DNA of 40,865 nt from Dactylosporangium sp. AC04546 (GTDB taxonomy: Bacteria; Actinomycetota; Actinomycetes; Mycobacteriales; Micromonosporaceae): the NCBI RefSeq assembly GCF_022095675.1, contig NZ_JAHYSG010000108.1:1-40865 (forward strand), given 5' to 3'. Both the position numbers and the translations under genes were made by a program. This document shows positions 16,869 through 25,412 of this stretch, piece by piece. Each line of letters starts with the position of its first letter. Within the stretch, counting starts at the first letter, position 1. The notes below the pieces were generated by a model. That model was given only the letters and a program-made list of their open reading frames with translations. It was not told where the DNA came from and made no database searches.

Positions 16869-17735
16869 ATGACGCAACGTAGGAACAAGCTCATCGAGTT
16901 GGCCGCCCAGGGCAGACCGGCCTTCGGCGGCGCCGTCCACGCCGGTGACATCAGCCGGGCCCGCGTGCTGGGCGACTCCACCTTCGACTTCGTCATGGTC
17001 GACCTCGAACACGAGGGGTTCGACATGCCGAGGCTCGGTGACACCCTGCAGTGGCTGGTGAGCCGGCGTCGGATGGCCAGGACCGGCGATCTCTACCCGT
17101 CGCCGACGCCGATCGTGCGACTGCCGCACACCCTCGGCGAGCGGACGACCTGGATCGCCAGCCAGGCCCTGGACTACGGCGCCCTCGGCATCATCATGCC
17201 GTACACCGAACATGCCGAGGACGTCGAGCACATGGTGCGCGCCGTGCGGTATCCGCGACCGGGCAGCGACGGCCGGATCGTCGGCGAGCGACGGGTGTGG
17301 CCCAAGCTGGCGGCGCGGTACTGGGGCTGCGCCGACTACGACGAGTACCTCGACATGGCCGACCTGTGGCCGCTGGTCGACCACGGCGAGATCGCGCTGA
17401 TCGCGATGGTGGCGACGCCGACCGCACTGCGCAACATCGAGGAGATCGCGTCGGTGCCGGGGCTCACCGGTGTGCTGTTCGGCGCCAAACACGCCTGGTC
17501 GGCCCTCGGCCGGCGCGGTCCGATCGATCTCGACCACCCCGACCTCGTCGACTTCCGATCGAGCGTGCTGTCCGCCTGTCAGAAGGCGGGGATCGTCGCG
17601 GGCACGTCGCTGAGCGGCAAGCCCCCGACGGGCGGCGCCGGCGTCGTCGACCTGCCGTTCCTGACGCGCCGGATCGACGACGGCTTCGGCTTCTTCCTCA
17701 CGCAGGGCGGCGGCCGGCCTGACGTCGGCCGATGA
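16869..17735 (+). CDS. HpcH/HpaI family protein with altered metal ligands
   Basis: 288 residues, same TIM-barrel family as its neighbour, with an insertion of about 30 residues in the middle (PGSDGRIVGERRVWPKLAAR region). His48 (DLEH) and Arg84 (VRLP) are kept. The metal-binding Glu is Ala182 (MVATPTAL where HpaI has QVESKTAL), and the Asp of the GP.DLS motif is His208 (GAKHAWSAL). Either the metal site has been rebuilt or the protein is a non-catalytic partner. ATG 16869 is chosen for the GGTGGAG about 7 nt upstream; the frame is open further upstream into the previous gene. The next gene (MFS) begins 7 nt after its stop. Confidence 0.82.
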   Translation: MTQRRNKLIELAAQGRPAFGGAVHAGDISRARVLGDSTFDFVMVDLEHEGFDMPRLGDTLQWLVSRRRMARTGDLYPSPTPIVRLPHTLGERTTWIASQALDYGALGIIMPYTEHAEDVEHMVRAVRYPRPGSDGRIVGERRVWPKLAARYWGCADYDEYLDMADLWPLVDHGEIALIAMVATPTALRNIEEIASVPGLTGVLFGAKHAWSALGRRGPIDLDHPDLVDFRSSVLSACQKAGIVAGTSLSGKPPTGGAGVVDLPFLTRRIDDGFGFFLTQGGGRPDVGR

Positions 17736-17742
17736 GGCACCG

Positions 17743-19080
17743 GTGACGACCGGTGGGAGTCCCTTCCGCCGCGTCTTCGCGTCGCTGGGTTCCCGCAACT
17801 ACCGGCTGTACTTCGCCGGTCAGCTGGTGTCCCAGGCCGGGAACTGGATGCAGACGGTCGCCCAGTCGTTCCTGGTGCTGGAGCTGACCGACTCCGGCAC
17901 CCAGCTGGGGCTCACCATCGCCGCCCGCTATCTGCCGACCTTCCTGCTCGGACCGTGGGGCGGGCTGTTCGCCGACCGGTTCAACAAGCGCACGGTGCTG
18001 ACCGTCACGCAGGTGTCGCTGGCGATCCTGGCGCTGCTGTTCAGCGTCCTGATCGCCACCGACACCATCACCATCGCGGCGGTCTATGTCCTCGCGACGG
18101 CGTTCGGCGTGGCGAACGTCTTCGACGTGCCGGCCCGCCAGTCGCTCATCGGTGAACTGGTCGACCGCGACGACATGGCCAACGCGGTCGCGCTGAACTC
18201 CACCACGGTCAACTCGGCCCGGGTGTTCGGGGCGGCCCTCGGGGGAGTGGCGGCCTCGGCCCTCGGGCTGGCGGTCTGCTTCGGCCTCAACGCCGTGTCG
18301 TTCGTGGTCGTCCTGCTGTGCCTGTTGCTGATGGACCCGGCGCGGATGCACGCCACCGAACGGGCCGCCCGCGAGCGCGGTCAGATCAGGGCGTCCTTCC
18401 GATACGTCGGGCGCACGCCGCAGCTGTTGGTCCCGCTGCTCATGGTCGGCATCGTCGGGGCACTCGCGTGGGAGTTCCAGGTGACGCTCCCGCTCATGGC
18501 CCGAGACGTCTTCGGCGGTGGTGCCGGCATGTACGGCGCCATGATGGCGGTGATGAGCGCGGGTGCCGTCCTCGGCGGGCTGTTGACCGCGGCCCGCCGG
18601 TCGGTCACGACCCGGTCCCTCGCGGTCGCCGCGATGTGGTGGGGTGTCGCCCTCACGGCGGCCGCCGTCGCCCCGAACCTGGCCCTCGAATGGGTCGCCC
18701 TGGTGTTCGTCGGGTACGGCAGCGTCGCCTTCAACGCGCTGGGGCGGACCATCCTGCAGCTGTCGGCGCGGCCGGACATGCGCGGGCGCGTCATGGCCCT
18801 GTGGATGATCGCCTGGGCCGGCACGACACCGATCGGCGGCCCGATCGTGGGCTGGGTCGGCGAACAGTTCGGCGCCCGCTACAGCCTGCTCGCCGGCGGC
18901 CTGCCCACCCTGGCCGTCGGCATCGTCGCCTATCCCGTGCTGTCCGCCATCGACGCCCGACGGCGGGAAACCGAGGCCAACGGAGGTCACCATGAAGATC
19001 AACCGAGGAACACTGTCGATCAACAGCCCGGCCTTCGAGCACGGCCGGCGGATGCCGGACGACCAGTCGACGAACGGTAA
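17743..19080 (+). CDS. MFS transporter (EntS/MFS_3-like)
   Basis: 445 residues with about 12 membrane segments, major facilitator superfamily, nearest in style to the EntS-type MFS_3 group (NYRLYFAGQLVSQAGNWMQ start, LADRFNKR-like A motif as LFADRFNKR, VPARQSLIGELV). It could import the substrate or export an intermediate; direction cannot be told. The GTG start is 7 nt after the aldolase-family stop. The last ~29 residues (hydrophilic) overlap the start of the next gene by 89 nt in another frame, an unusually long overlap. A small frameshift or natural tail extension are both possible. Confidence 0.88.
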   Translation: MTTGGSPFRRVFASLGSRNYRLYFAGQLVSQAGNWMQTVAQSFLVLELTDSGTQLGLTIAARYLPTFLLGPWGGLFADRFNKRTVLTVTQVSLAILALLFSVLIATDTITIAAVYVLATAFGVANVFDVPARQSLIGELVDRDDMANAVALNSTTVNSARVFGAALGGVAASALGLAVCFGLNAVSFVVVLLCLLLMDPARMHATERAARERGQIRASFRYVGRTPQLLVPLLMVGIVGALAWEFQVTLPLMARDVFGGGAGMYGAMMAVMSAGAVLGGLLTAARRSVTTRSLAVAAMWWGVALTAAAVAPNLALEWVALVFVGYGSVAFNALGRTILQLSARPDMRGRVMALWMIAWAGTTPIGGPIVGWVGEQFGARYSLLAGGLPTLAVGIVAYPVLSAIDARRRETEANGGHHEDQPRNTVDQQPGLRARPADAGRPVDER

Positions 19081-19459
19081 GGGCACCTCGCCGGCGCTGG
19101 CCTGGACGGGCGTTCCCGACGGCACCCGGTCCTATGCGCTCGTCGCGCACGACCCCGACGCCCCGCTGATCGACGGCTTCACCCACTGGGTGCTCTATAA
19201 CATCCCGGCGACCGTCACCTCGCTGCCCGAGGGTGGCGGCGCCGAGCACACCCAGGGCACGAACAGTCGGGGTGCGGCCGGATGGACGCCGGCGGCGCCG
19301 CCACCGGGCCACGGCACCCACTGCTACTACTTCCACCTCTACGCCCTCGACGCCGAGCTCGACCTGCGCGAGGGGCTGTCGATGGCCGAGCTGCTGCCCA
19401 CGATCGACCCCCACGTCATCAACCAGGCGCGGGTCGTGGGGACATACTCGAATGACTGA
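18992..19459 (+). CDS. YbhB/YbcL family (PEBP-like) protein
   Basis: 155 residues, typical length for the bacterial YbhB/YbcL phosphatidylethanolamine-binding-protein fold. Hallmarks: SPALAWTGVPDGTRSYALVAHDPDAP ligand-site loop (within residues 33-58), THWVLYNIP and GHGTHCYYFHLYALD. No signal peptide is seen, so it is probably cytoplasmic. The ATG is preceded by GGAGG at ideal spacing even though it lies inside the MFS gene. Bacterial members have no settled enzymatic role; its place in the operon may reflect binding of an anionic intermediate (inference). Confidence 0.9.
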   Translation: MKINRGTLSINSPAFEHGRRMPDDQSTNGKGTSPALAWTGVPDGTRSYALVAHDPDAPLIDGFTHWVLYNIPATVTSLPEGGGAEHTQGTNSRGAAGWTPAAPPPGHGTHCYYFHLYALDAELDLREGLSMAELLPTIDPHVINQARVVGTYSND

Positions 19460-19484
19460 TTTCGCTATGCGGAAAAGATATTGC
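19460..19484 (+). promoter_or_regulatory. Operator-like palindrome B with -10-like sequence
   Basis: TTTCGCTATGCGGAA (19460-19474) followed by AAGATATTGC. It matches site A in the right arm and in the A-rich flank (GCGGAAAAGATAT in both). It starts just after the PEBP stop codon and about 40 nt before the acyl-CoA dehydrogenase start, marking an internal promoter and regulatory point within the plus-strand run. Confidence 0.6.
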
Positions 19485-19516
19485 GCTATACGAGAAGGCG
19501 CAGATAGGGTGCCGTC

Positions 19517-20767
19517 ATGTCCGTGACCTACTCGCTGCCAGAGGGCGCGTTCCAACTTCCGCCGGAGCTCATCGAGCTCAAGAACCTGGTACGGACGATC
19601 GTCGAGAAGGAGTGCATCCCGCTCGAGCACGAGTTCCTCGCCAACCGGCCGCCGGCCGACATCGGCCACGGTGGCGGCGGTGACGTTCGCGGGGAGTCGC
19701 TCACGGACGGCTGGCTGCCCCCGGAGGCCTACCAGCGGCTGACCGCGATCTCGAAGCAGGCCGGCCTGTACGAGGTCAACCTTCCGGTGGAGTACGGCGG
19801 GCCCGGCTTCGGCGTGCTCGGCGCGTTCGTCGTCGCCGAGGAGATCAACCGGTGTCTCGTCCGGCTGCCGACCGCATACGTGCCCAACATCCTGTACTCG
19901 TGCGACGAGGCCCAGAAGGAGAAGTACCTCCTTCCCGTGCTGGCCGGTGAGAAGTTCCCGGCCTTCGCGCAGTCCGAACCGGGTGCCGGGTCCGATCCGG
20001 GCAACAGCATGTCGACCACCGCGATCCGCAAGGACGGTGGCTGGGTCGTCAACGGCACCAAGACGTGGATCTCCTACGCCAACCGGGCCGCGTTCTTCAT
20101 GCTCCAAGCGGTCACCGATCCCGAGAAGCGTCAGCGCGGCGGCATCACGATGTTCCTCCTGGACGCCGACACGCCGGGCCTGTCGATGACCCCGGTCAAC
20201 ACCTGGCTGACCACCAACTCGCACGTCTTCACGCTGCACCTCGACGACGTCTTCATCCCCGACGGCAACGTGCTCGGCGAGGTCGGTGGCGGCTTCCAGC
20301 TCGGACAGTCGTGGCTGACCGTGTTCGACCGGCTGTCCCGCGGCTACCTGGCCACCGGGGCGCTCAGCCGCGGCCTGGAGATGGCGACGGAGTGGGCGAA
20401 GGACCGCGTCACCTTCGGCCAGCCGCTCAGCGAACGGCAGGCGATCCAGTGGATGCTCGTCGACGTCTACGTCGACCTGAAGGCCATCCGTGCGCTCTGC
20501 TACGAGACCGCCGCGCGCGCCGACCGCGGCGAGGACATCCGCTCGCTGGCCGCGATGTGCAAGCTGGTCGGTGCCAACTGGGGGCACCGCTCGATCGACA
20601 AGATCATGCAGGTGCTCGGCGGCATCGGGGAGACGACGGAGACACCGATCCCGCACTGGTACCGGATGCTGCGGCACGGACGCATCGGCGGCGGGACCGA
20701 CGAGATCCAGCGCATCCTGATGGCGCGCAGCCTGTTCAAGAACGGCCGAGAGACGTGGTTGGCGTGA
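19517..20767 (+). CDS. Acyl-CoA dehydrogenase family protein
   Basis: 416 residues, FAD-dependent alpha,beta-dehydrogenation of an acyl-CoA. Seen: FAQSEPGAGSDP (FAD-contacting loop), GGWVVNGTKTWISYAN, the DRVTFGQPLSERQAIQWML helix and RIGGGTDEIQRILMARSLF at the C-terminus. The position that holds the catalytic Glu in medium-chain enzymes (YEGT) is Gly here, and the alternative helix-G site reads FDRLS, so the catalytic base is not obvious. Opens the CoA-ester part of the run and overlaps the next gene (GTGA). It sits directly behind operator B. Likely acts on a branched or dicarboxylic acyl-CoA (inference from neighbours). Confidence 0.9.
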   Translation: MSVTYSLPEGAFQLPPELIELKNLVRTIVEKECIPLEHEFLANRPPADIGHGGGGDVRGESLTDGWLPPEAYQRLTAISKQAGLYEVNLPVEYGGPGFGVLGAFVVAEEINRCLVRLPTAYVPNILYSCDEAQKEKYLLPVLAGEKFPAFAQSEPGAGSDPGNSMSTTAIRKDGGWVVNGTKTWISYANRAAFFMLQAVTDPEKRQRGGITMFLLDADTPGLSMTPVNTWLTTNSHVFTLHLDDVFIPDGNVLGEVGGGFQLGQSWLTVFDRLSRGYLATGALSRGLEMATEWAKDRVTFGQPLSERQAIQWMLVDVYVDLKAIRALCYETAARADRGEDIRSLAAMCKLVGANWGHRSIDKIMQVLGGIGETTETPIPHWYRMLRHGRIGGGTDEIQRILMARSLFKNGRETWLA

Positions 20768-21282
20768 CCGCGGTGGCGTACGACCATCTGCTCGGCACCT
20801 GGACGCCCCCGCGCACCGCGCCGTACCCGGTGTCGCTGGAGTCGATCCGGCGCTTCGTCCAGGGCGCGATGCTGCCCGACGACGTGTACGGCAACGACGA
20901 CCCGGCGATGGTGGAGCGGCACGGGGGGATCGTCGCTCCGCCGCTGTACCCGCTGAGCGTCTTCGTGCGACCGCTGCGCACGCCCGACCCACTCGACCGG
21001 TTCGCCACCGATCCCGACTGGGACGCCGCCGGCGGCATGGACGTGTTCGCGTTGCCACCGCTGGAGACCCCGTTCGCCAAGAGCCTCAACGGCGGCACCG
21101 AAGCCCGCCCGGTCCGGTTGGCGCGGGTCGGCGACGTCATCTCCTGCCAGGCGCGGTACCTCGACATCACACCACGGCAGGGGCGCACGGGGCCGATGCT
21201 CGTCGTGCGGATCGAGGCCCGCTACACCGACCAGGACGGGCAGGACCTGTTGCGTACCGTCCGGACCATCATCCGGCGATGA
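20764..21282 (+). CDS. MaoC N-terminal-type (FAS1-like) dehydratase subunit
   Basis: 172 residues. It resembles the hot-dog half named FAS1-like dehydratase/MaoC_dehydrat_N (APPLYPLSVF, LNGGTEARPVRLARVGDVI, TGPMLVVRIEARYTDQDGQ.L). The GTG start overlaps the acyl-CoA dehydrogenase stop. Such halves usually work with a catalytic MaoC half, which is the very next gene. Together they would hydrate the enoyl-CoA made by the dehydrogenase, comparable in design to mesaconyl-C4-CoA hydratase and HTD2-type enzymes, where both halves are fused or paired. Confidence 0.82.
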   Translation: MTAVAYDHLLGTWTPPRTAPYPVSLESIRRFVQGAMLPDDVYGNDDPAMVERHGGIVAPPLYPLSVFVRPLRTPDPLDRFATDPDWDAAGGMDVFALPPLETPFAKSLNGGTEARPVRLARVGDVISCQARYLDITPRQGRTGPMLVVRIEARYTDQDGQDLLRTVRTIIRR

Positions 21283-21310
21283 CGCCGAGCGACCGAGAGG
21301 AGCCTCACCG

Positions 21311-21802
21311 ATGACGCCGCAGACCGTGGCCCGCCCGACGTTCGAGGAACTGCGCGTCGGGGACCGCCTGCCCGGACTCGTCCGCGGACCGATGTCGGCC
21401 GCGCACCTGATGCGGTGGTCGGCGGCGACCGAGAACTGGCACCGGATCCACTACGACCACCCGTACGCGACCCAGGTGGAGCAGCTGCCGGGACTGCTCG
21501 TCAGCGGCAACTTCAAGCAGCAGCTGCTGACCGAGCTGGTCGCAGGGTGGCTGCGGCCCGACGGCTGGCCGGTGAGCGTCTCCTTCGAGTTCCGCAAGAT
21601 GAACGTCCAGGACGACACGCTGACCGCATGGGGCGAGGTCACCGCGCTGCGCACCTGGGAGCGGTACGGCATCGTCGTGTGCGACATCGGCATCGTCGAC
21701 GGCGCCGGCAACGAGAGCACCCCCGGCCGCGCCGTCGGGATCGTCCCGCTGGCGGGCGGACCCGCCGTGCCGCACCCGTTCGACCTGGGTGTGCCGCGGT
21801 GA
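21311..21802 (+). CDS. MaoC-family dehydratase, catalytic half
   Basis: 163 residues, hot-dog fold. The hydratase signature is visible as WSAATENWHRIHYDHPYA, giving the Asn/His pair typical of R-hydratase-like MaoC proteins. PGLLVSGNFKQQLL matches the usual hydratase helix. A strong GAGGAG lies about 8 nt before ATG. The stop overlaps the CoA-transferase GTG start. Probably forms a heteromer with the preceding FAS1-like half and adds water to an unsaturated acyl-CoA. Confidence 0.87.
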   Translation: MTPQTVARPTFEELRVGDRLPGLVRGPMSAAHLMRWSAATENWHRIHYDHPYATQVEQLPGLLVSGNFKQQLLTELVAGWLRPDGWPVSVSFEFRKMNVQDDTLTAWGEVTALRTWERYGIVVCDIGIVDGAGNESTPGRAVGIVPLAGGPAVPHPFDLGVPR

Positions 21803-24339
21803 CCGGCGCCGACCAGAACGCGACGGGCACCGAGCTGTCCGGCGTCACCGTGGTCGAGGTCGGGCCCGGGCTCAGCGGCGCGTTCGCCGCGCGTGTCCTG
21901 GGCGACTTCGGGGCCACGGTGACGAAGGTCGAGCCGGTCGGCGGCGACGAGCTGCGCGATCCCGGGCACCCGGGTGGCGTGAACGGCTCCCTGTTCCACT
22001 ACCTGAACTGGAACAAGGCCAGCGTCGTGCTGGACCTGTCCACCGCCGACGGGCAGCGGCGGCTCCGCGACCGGGTGGCCACGGCCGACGTGTTCATCTG
22101 CAGCCTCGATCCCGAGCGGGTGGGCGCCTGGAACCTGACCCCGGACCTCGTCCGGTCGTGGAATCCGCGTGCCGTCGTGGTACACGTGACGAACTTCGGG
22201 CTCGACGGGCCGTACCGCGATCTCGCCGCCGGCGAGCTCGTGCTGCAGGCGATGGGCGGTGTCATGGCCATCAGCGGCACCACCGCCGACGTCCCGCTCA
22301 AGCGCGGGCTGCGCCAGAGCCTGTTCTACGGCGGCCTCAACGCCGCATACGCGGCGATCGCCGGCGTGTACGCCGCGCGCACGTCCGGCGAAGGGGTGGC
22401 GATCGATCTGGCGCTGCGGGACTGCGTCGCCGCCGAGCTCGTCATGAACCAGTCCCTGTACGCCTTCCTCGGCGTGCTGCAGTCACGGCCGCCGTCGGTG
22501 ACAGACCCGTTCGGCGGGTACCCGCTGGAGTGCGCCGACGGGTACGTGACGGTGCAGGCCAGTACCGCCGCACCGATGTCGCGGCTGGCGGAGCTGTTCG
22601 ACGACGCCGCGCTCACGGCGCCGGTGTTCGCCAGCAAAGAGGGCCGCACCGCCCGGGCCGCACAGCTGCGGCGGCTCATCGCACCCCGGCTGGCGGCGCG
22701 CCCGGCGCGCGAGTTCTTCGTCGACGCGGCCCGTGACGGCTACGTGGTCGGCTTCGTGCAGGGTGCGCGGGACATGCTGCGCTGCGAGCAGCTCACCACG
22801 CGCAAGGCGCTGCTGAGCTTCCCGGACGTGCCCGCCGGCGACGGGCAGCCGCTGCGGTTCCCGAGCGCGCTGGGTCGCCTCAGCGGTTGGCCCGCCAGGC
22901 GGCCCGTCCGCCGCGCCCCGGCACTCGGCAGCGCGGACGCCGCCGAGCCGCCGGCGCCCCGCGCGACCGCCGCCGAGGCGTTGCCCGTGCCGGCGGGGGA
23001 GTCGCTCGGCGCGCTGCGGGTGCTCGACCTCAGCCAGGTCTTCGCCGGGCCCTACCTCGGCGGGCTCCTGGCCGACCTCGGTATGGACGTCATCAAGATC
23101 GAGTCGCCGTGGCGGCTCGACCAGGCCCGCACGGACTACGGCGGCTACTTCGACAACGTGCCGGGCGAGGACCCGTGGAACCGGACGTCGACGTTCCAGG
23201 TCATCAACCGGGGCAAGCGGGCGATCTCCATCGACCTGAAGAGCGAGCGCGGCAAGGCGATCTTCCGCGAGCTCGTCGCCGGAGCCGACATCGTGCTGGA
23301 GAACTTCACCCCGCGGGTGATGCCCGGCCTCGGCCTCGGATACGAGACGCTCCGGCAGCTCAACCCGCGTCTCATCATGCTGTCCAACAGCGGCTTCGGT
23401 GCCACCGGCCCGTGGTCCGGGTTCAAGGCCCAGGGCACGACGCTCGAAGCCACGATGGGCGTCTGTACCTACACCGGATACGCCGGCGGGCCGCCGGCCA
23501 AGGCCGGGCAGTCCTATCCGGACTTCATCGCCACCTGGACCGGGCTGGCCGCGTTGCTGGCGGCGCTGGTCGGCCGGCTCCGCACCGGCGAGGGCCAGTG
23601 GATCGACCTCGGCATGTACGAACTGGGGGTCGCGGTGATGCCGGAGGCGGTGCTCGGTGTGCAGCTGACCGGTGAGGAGTGCCGGCGCGTCGGCAACCAG
23701 GAGCTCGACGCGGTCGCGAGCGGTGTCGTCCGGTGCGCCGGGGCGGAGCAGTGGCTCGCGTTCAGCGCGGCGACACCCGCGCAGGTCGCCGTCGTGCACA
23801 GCGTCGTCGGCGGGTCGGGCGGCGATGTGGTCGCGGCCGTCGGCCGGTGGGCGCTTGAGCGGGACGCGGCCGCAGCCGCGGCGGACCTGCAGGCCGTCGG
23901 CGTCGCCGCCGGCCGGGTCCTCGACGCGCGTGCGCTCCTGCTCGACCCGCAGCTGGCCCACCGCGGCTTCTACGAGATCGTCGACATTCCCGGCCTGGGC
24001 GCGCGCCCCGTCATCGGCCGTCCGTTCCGCTGGGAGGGTGGCGGCACGGCGGTGCGGGTCCGCGGGCGGGCGCCGCGGTTCGCGGAGCACACCGCCGACG
24101 TGCTCGGCCACCTCGACCCTGAGGACGTCGCGAGCGGCGCCGTCGCGTTGGCGCCGGTCCGGCCGCTGCCCACGGCACCGATCGACTACGAACCCATGCT
24201 CGCCAACGGCTCCGTCCGCGCCGTCGGCGGCGACTACCGCGCCGTCCTCGACGAGGCGATGCACGAACGGTCAGGAACCGGGCTGGGAACCGGGCTGGGA
24301 ACCGGGCTGGGAGACGCACGACTGGGAGGTGCGCGATGA
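21799..24339 (+). CDS. Fused double class III CoA-transferase (CaiB/BaiF)
   Basis: 846 residues, about twice the family's usual length: two complete CaiB/BaiF-type domains (about residues 12-375 and 400-790) joined by an Ala/Pro-rich linker. Each half has its own nucleotide-binding start (LSGVTVVEVGPGLSGAFAARVLGDFGATVTKVEP; LGALRVLDLSQVFAGPYLGGLLADLGMDVIKIE, shown as separate halves). At the position of the catalytic Asp of formyl-CoA transferase, the N-half has Asp208 (LRDC) and the C-half Glu608 (MYEL). It probably moves CoA from an acyl-CoA to the incoming carboxylate. Overlaps both neighbours (GTGA before, ATGA after). Its end carries a 12-bp tandem repeat that encodes GTGL units. Confidence 0.9.
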   Translation: MTGADQNATGTELSGVTVVEVGPGLSGAFAARVLGDFGATVTKVEPVGGDELRDPGHPGGVNGSLFHYLNWNKASVVLDLSTADGQRRLRDRVATADVFICSLDPERVGAWNLTPDLVRSWNPRAVVVHVTNFGLDGPYRDLAAGELVLQAMGGVMAISGTTADVPLKRGLRQSLFYGGLNAAYAAIAGVYAARTSGEGVAIDLALRDCVAAELVMNQSLYAFLGVLQSRPPSVTDPFGGYPLECADGYVTVQASTAAPMSRLAELFDDAALTAPVFASKEGRTARAAQLRRLIAPRLAARPAREFFVDAARDGYVVGFVQGARDMLRCEQLTTRKALLSFPDVPAGDGQPLRFPSALGRLSGWPARRPVRRAPALGSADAAEPPAPRATAAEALPVPAGESLGALRVLDLSQVFAGPYLGGLLADLGMDVIKIESPWRLDQARTDYGGYFDNVPGEDPWNRTSTFQVINRGKRAISIDLKSERGKAIFRELVAGADIVLENFTPRVMPGLGLGYETLRQLNPRLIMLSNSGFGATGPWSGFKAQGTTLEATMGVCTYTGYAGGPPAKAGQSYPDFIATWTGLAALLAALVGRLRTGEGQWIDLGMYELGVAVMPEAVLGVQLTGEECRRVGNQELDAVASGVVRCAGAEQWLAFSAATPAQVAVVHSVVGGSGGDVVAAVGRWALERDAAAAAADLQAVGVAAGRVLDARALLLDPQLAHRGFYEIVDIPGLGARPVIGRPFRWEGGGTAVRVRGRAPRFAEHTADVLGHLDPEDVASGAVALAPVRPLPTAPIDYEPMLANGSVRAVGGDYRAVLDEAMHERSGTGLGTGLGTGLGDARLGGAR
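24274..24309 (+). repeat. Three tandem copies of a 12-bp unit inside the CoA-transferase gene
   Basis: GGAACCGGGCTG repeated three times without change, coding for Gly-Thr-Gly-Leu units, 30 nt before the stop. The copy number could vary by slippage without breaking the frame. Confidence 0.9.
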
Positions 24340-25412
24340 ACGGTCTGCCGGCCATCACCATCACCGAGGAGGTCATGCGGGAGGGCATGCAGATCGAGTC
24401 GGCGGGCATCAGCGTCGCCGACAAGATCCGCCTGCTCAACGCCCTGTCGCGGACGGGGCTCAAGCGGATCGTCGTCGGGTCGTTCGCCCACCCGAAGTTC
24501 ACGCCGCAGATGGCGGACATCGACCGGATCATCGACGGCCTCGAACCGGTCGACGGCGTCACCTACCTCGCCCGCGCCTTCAACGCGAAGGGCCGCGAGC
24601 GCGCGGCCCGGCACACGCCACCGTTGACCCAGGAGGTCGACGTCCCCCGGCTGCACTGCCACCTGAGCGACATCTTCGTCCGGCGCAACTACAACCGGTC
24701 CCAGGCCGACGAGATCGCGGCCTGGCCGGCGATCGTGTCCCGCGCCGCCGAGTCCGGTGCCACGGCGGCCGGGATCGGCGTCGGGGCGGCGTTCGGCTCG
24801 AACTTCGGCGACTTCCCGGGCGACGACGCCGCGGTGCGGATGCTGCAGCGGCAGGCGACGCTCTGGGACGAGGCCGGGATCCCCGTGCGCAGCGTGTTCC
24901 TCAGCGACCCGATGGGCTGGGTCATGCCGCACGTGATCGACCGGCAGCTGCGCCGCATCGTGGAGCGCTGGCCGGCGATCGACTCGGTGCGTCTGCACCT
25001 GCACGACTCGCGGGGCCTGGCGCTGACGTCCACCTACGTGGCGCTGCGGGCGCTCGACGAGCGTCACCGCGTCGAACTGGACACCACGGTCGGCGGGATC
25101 GGCGGGTGCCCCTACGGCGGCAACGGCCGGGCGACCGGCATGGCGGCGACCGAGGACCTGGTGAACCTGCTGGAGATGATGGGCGTCGACACCGGTGTCG
25201 ACCTGGACGCGCTCGTCGAGTTCGCGTGGGATCTGGAGCGGGTGATCGGGCGGCCGGTCAACGGGCAGGTGTCCAAGGCGGGTCCGCATCCGGTGGCGTC
25301 GCGGGCGTACTCCACGGAGCTTCCGGTCGTGGAGACGATGGAGGAGGCCCGGCACTTCCGCCTCGGTATGGGCGTGATCCGCGAGCCGCGCCGGCCCTGG
25401 CGTGCGTCATGA
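24336..25412 (+). CDS. HMG-CoA lyase-like (DRE-TIM) enzyme
   Basis: 358 residues, HMGL-like TIM barrel. HMG-CoA lyase cleaves 3-hydroxy-3-methylglutaryl-CoA to acetyl-CoA and acetoacetate with a divalent cation. Visible: the catalytic Arg in the MREGMQ motif (Arg15), the metal His pair in RLHLHDSRG (His221, His223) and the HMGL loop GGIGGCPYGGNGRATGMAATEDLV (Cys258). The REGMQ start departs from the usual DG.RDG.Q, so the substrate is likely a related beta-hydroxyacyl-CoA. ATGA overlap with the CoA-transferase and with the next aldolase gene. Fits the cleavage step after CoA activation, oxidation and hydration. Confidence 0.88.
   Translation: MNGLPAITITEEVMREGMQIESAGISVADKIRLLNALSRTGLKRIVVGSFAHPKFTPQMADIDRIIDGLEPVDGVTYLARAFNAKGRERAARHTPPLTQEVDVPRLHCHLSDIFVRRNYNRSQADEIAAWPAIVSRAAESGATAAGIGVGAAFGSNFGDFPGDDAAVRMLQRQATLWDEAGIPVRSVFLSDPMGWVMPHVIDRQLRRIVERWPAIDSVRLHLHDSRGLALTSTYVALRALDERHRVELDTTVGGIGGCPYGGNGRATGMAATEDLVNLLEMMGVDTGVDLDALVEFAWDLERVIGRPVNGQVSKAGPHPVASRAYSTELPVVETMEEARHFRLGMGVIREPRRPWRAS

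Noticed and set aside
18791..21058. 755-codon antisense frame over MFS, PEBP and acyl-CoA dehydrogenase genes
   Set aside because: Runs across three well-supported genes and shows only Arg/Asp/Val-rich filler.
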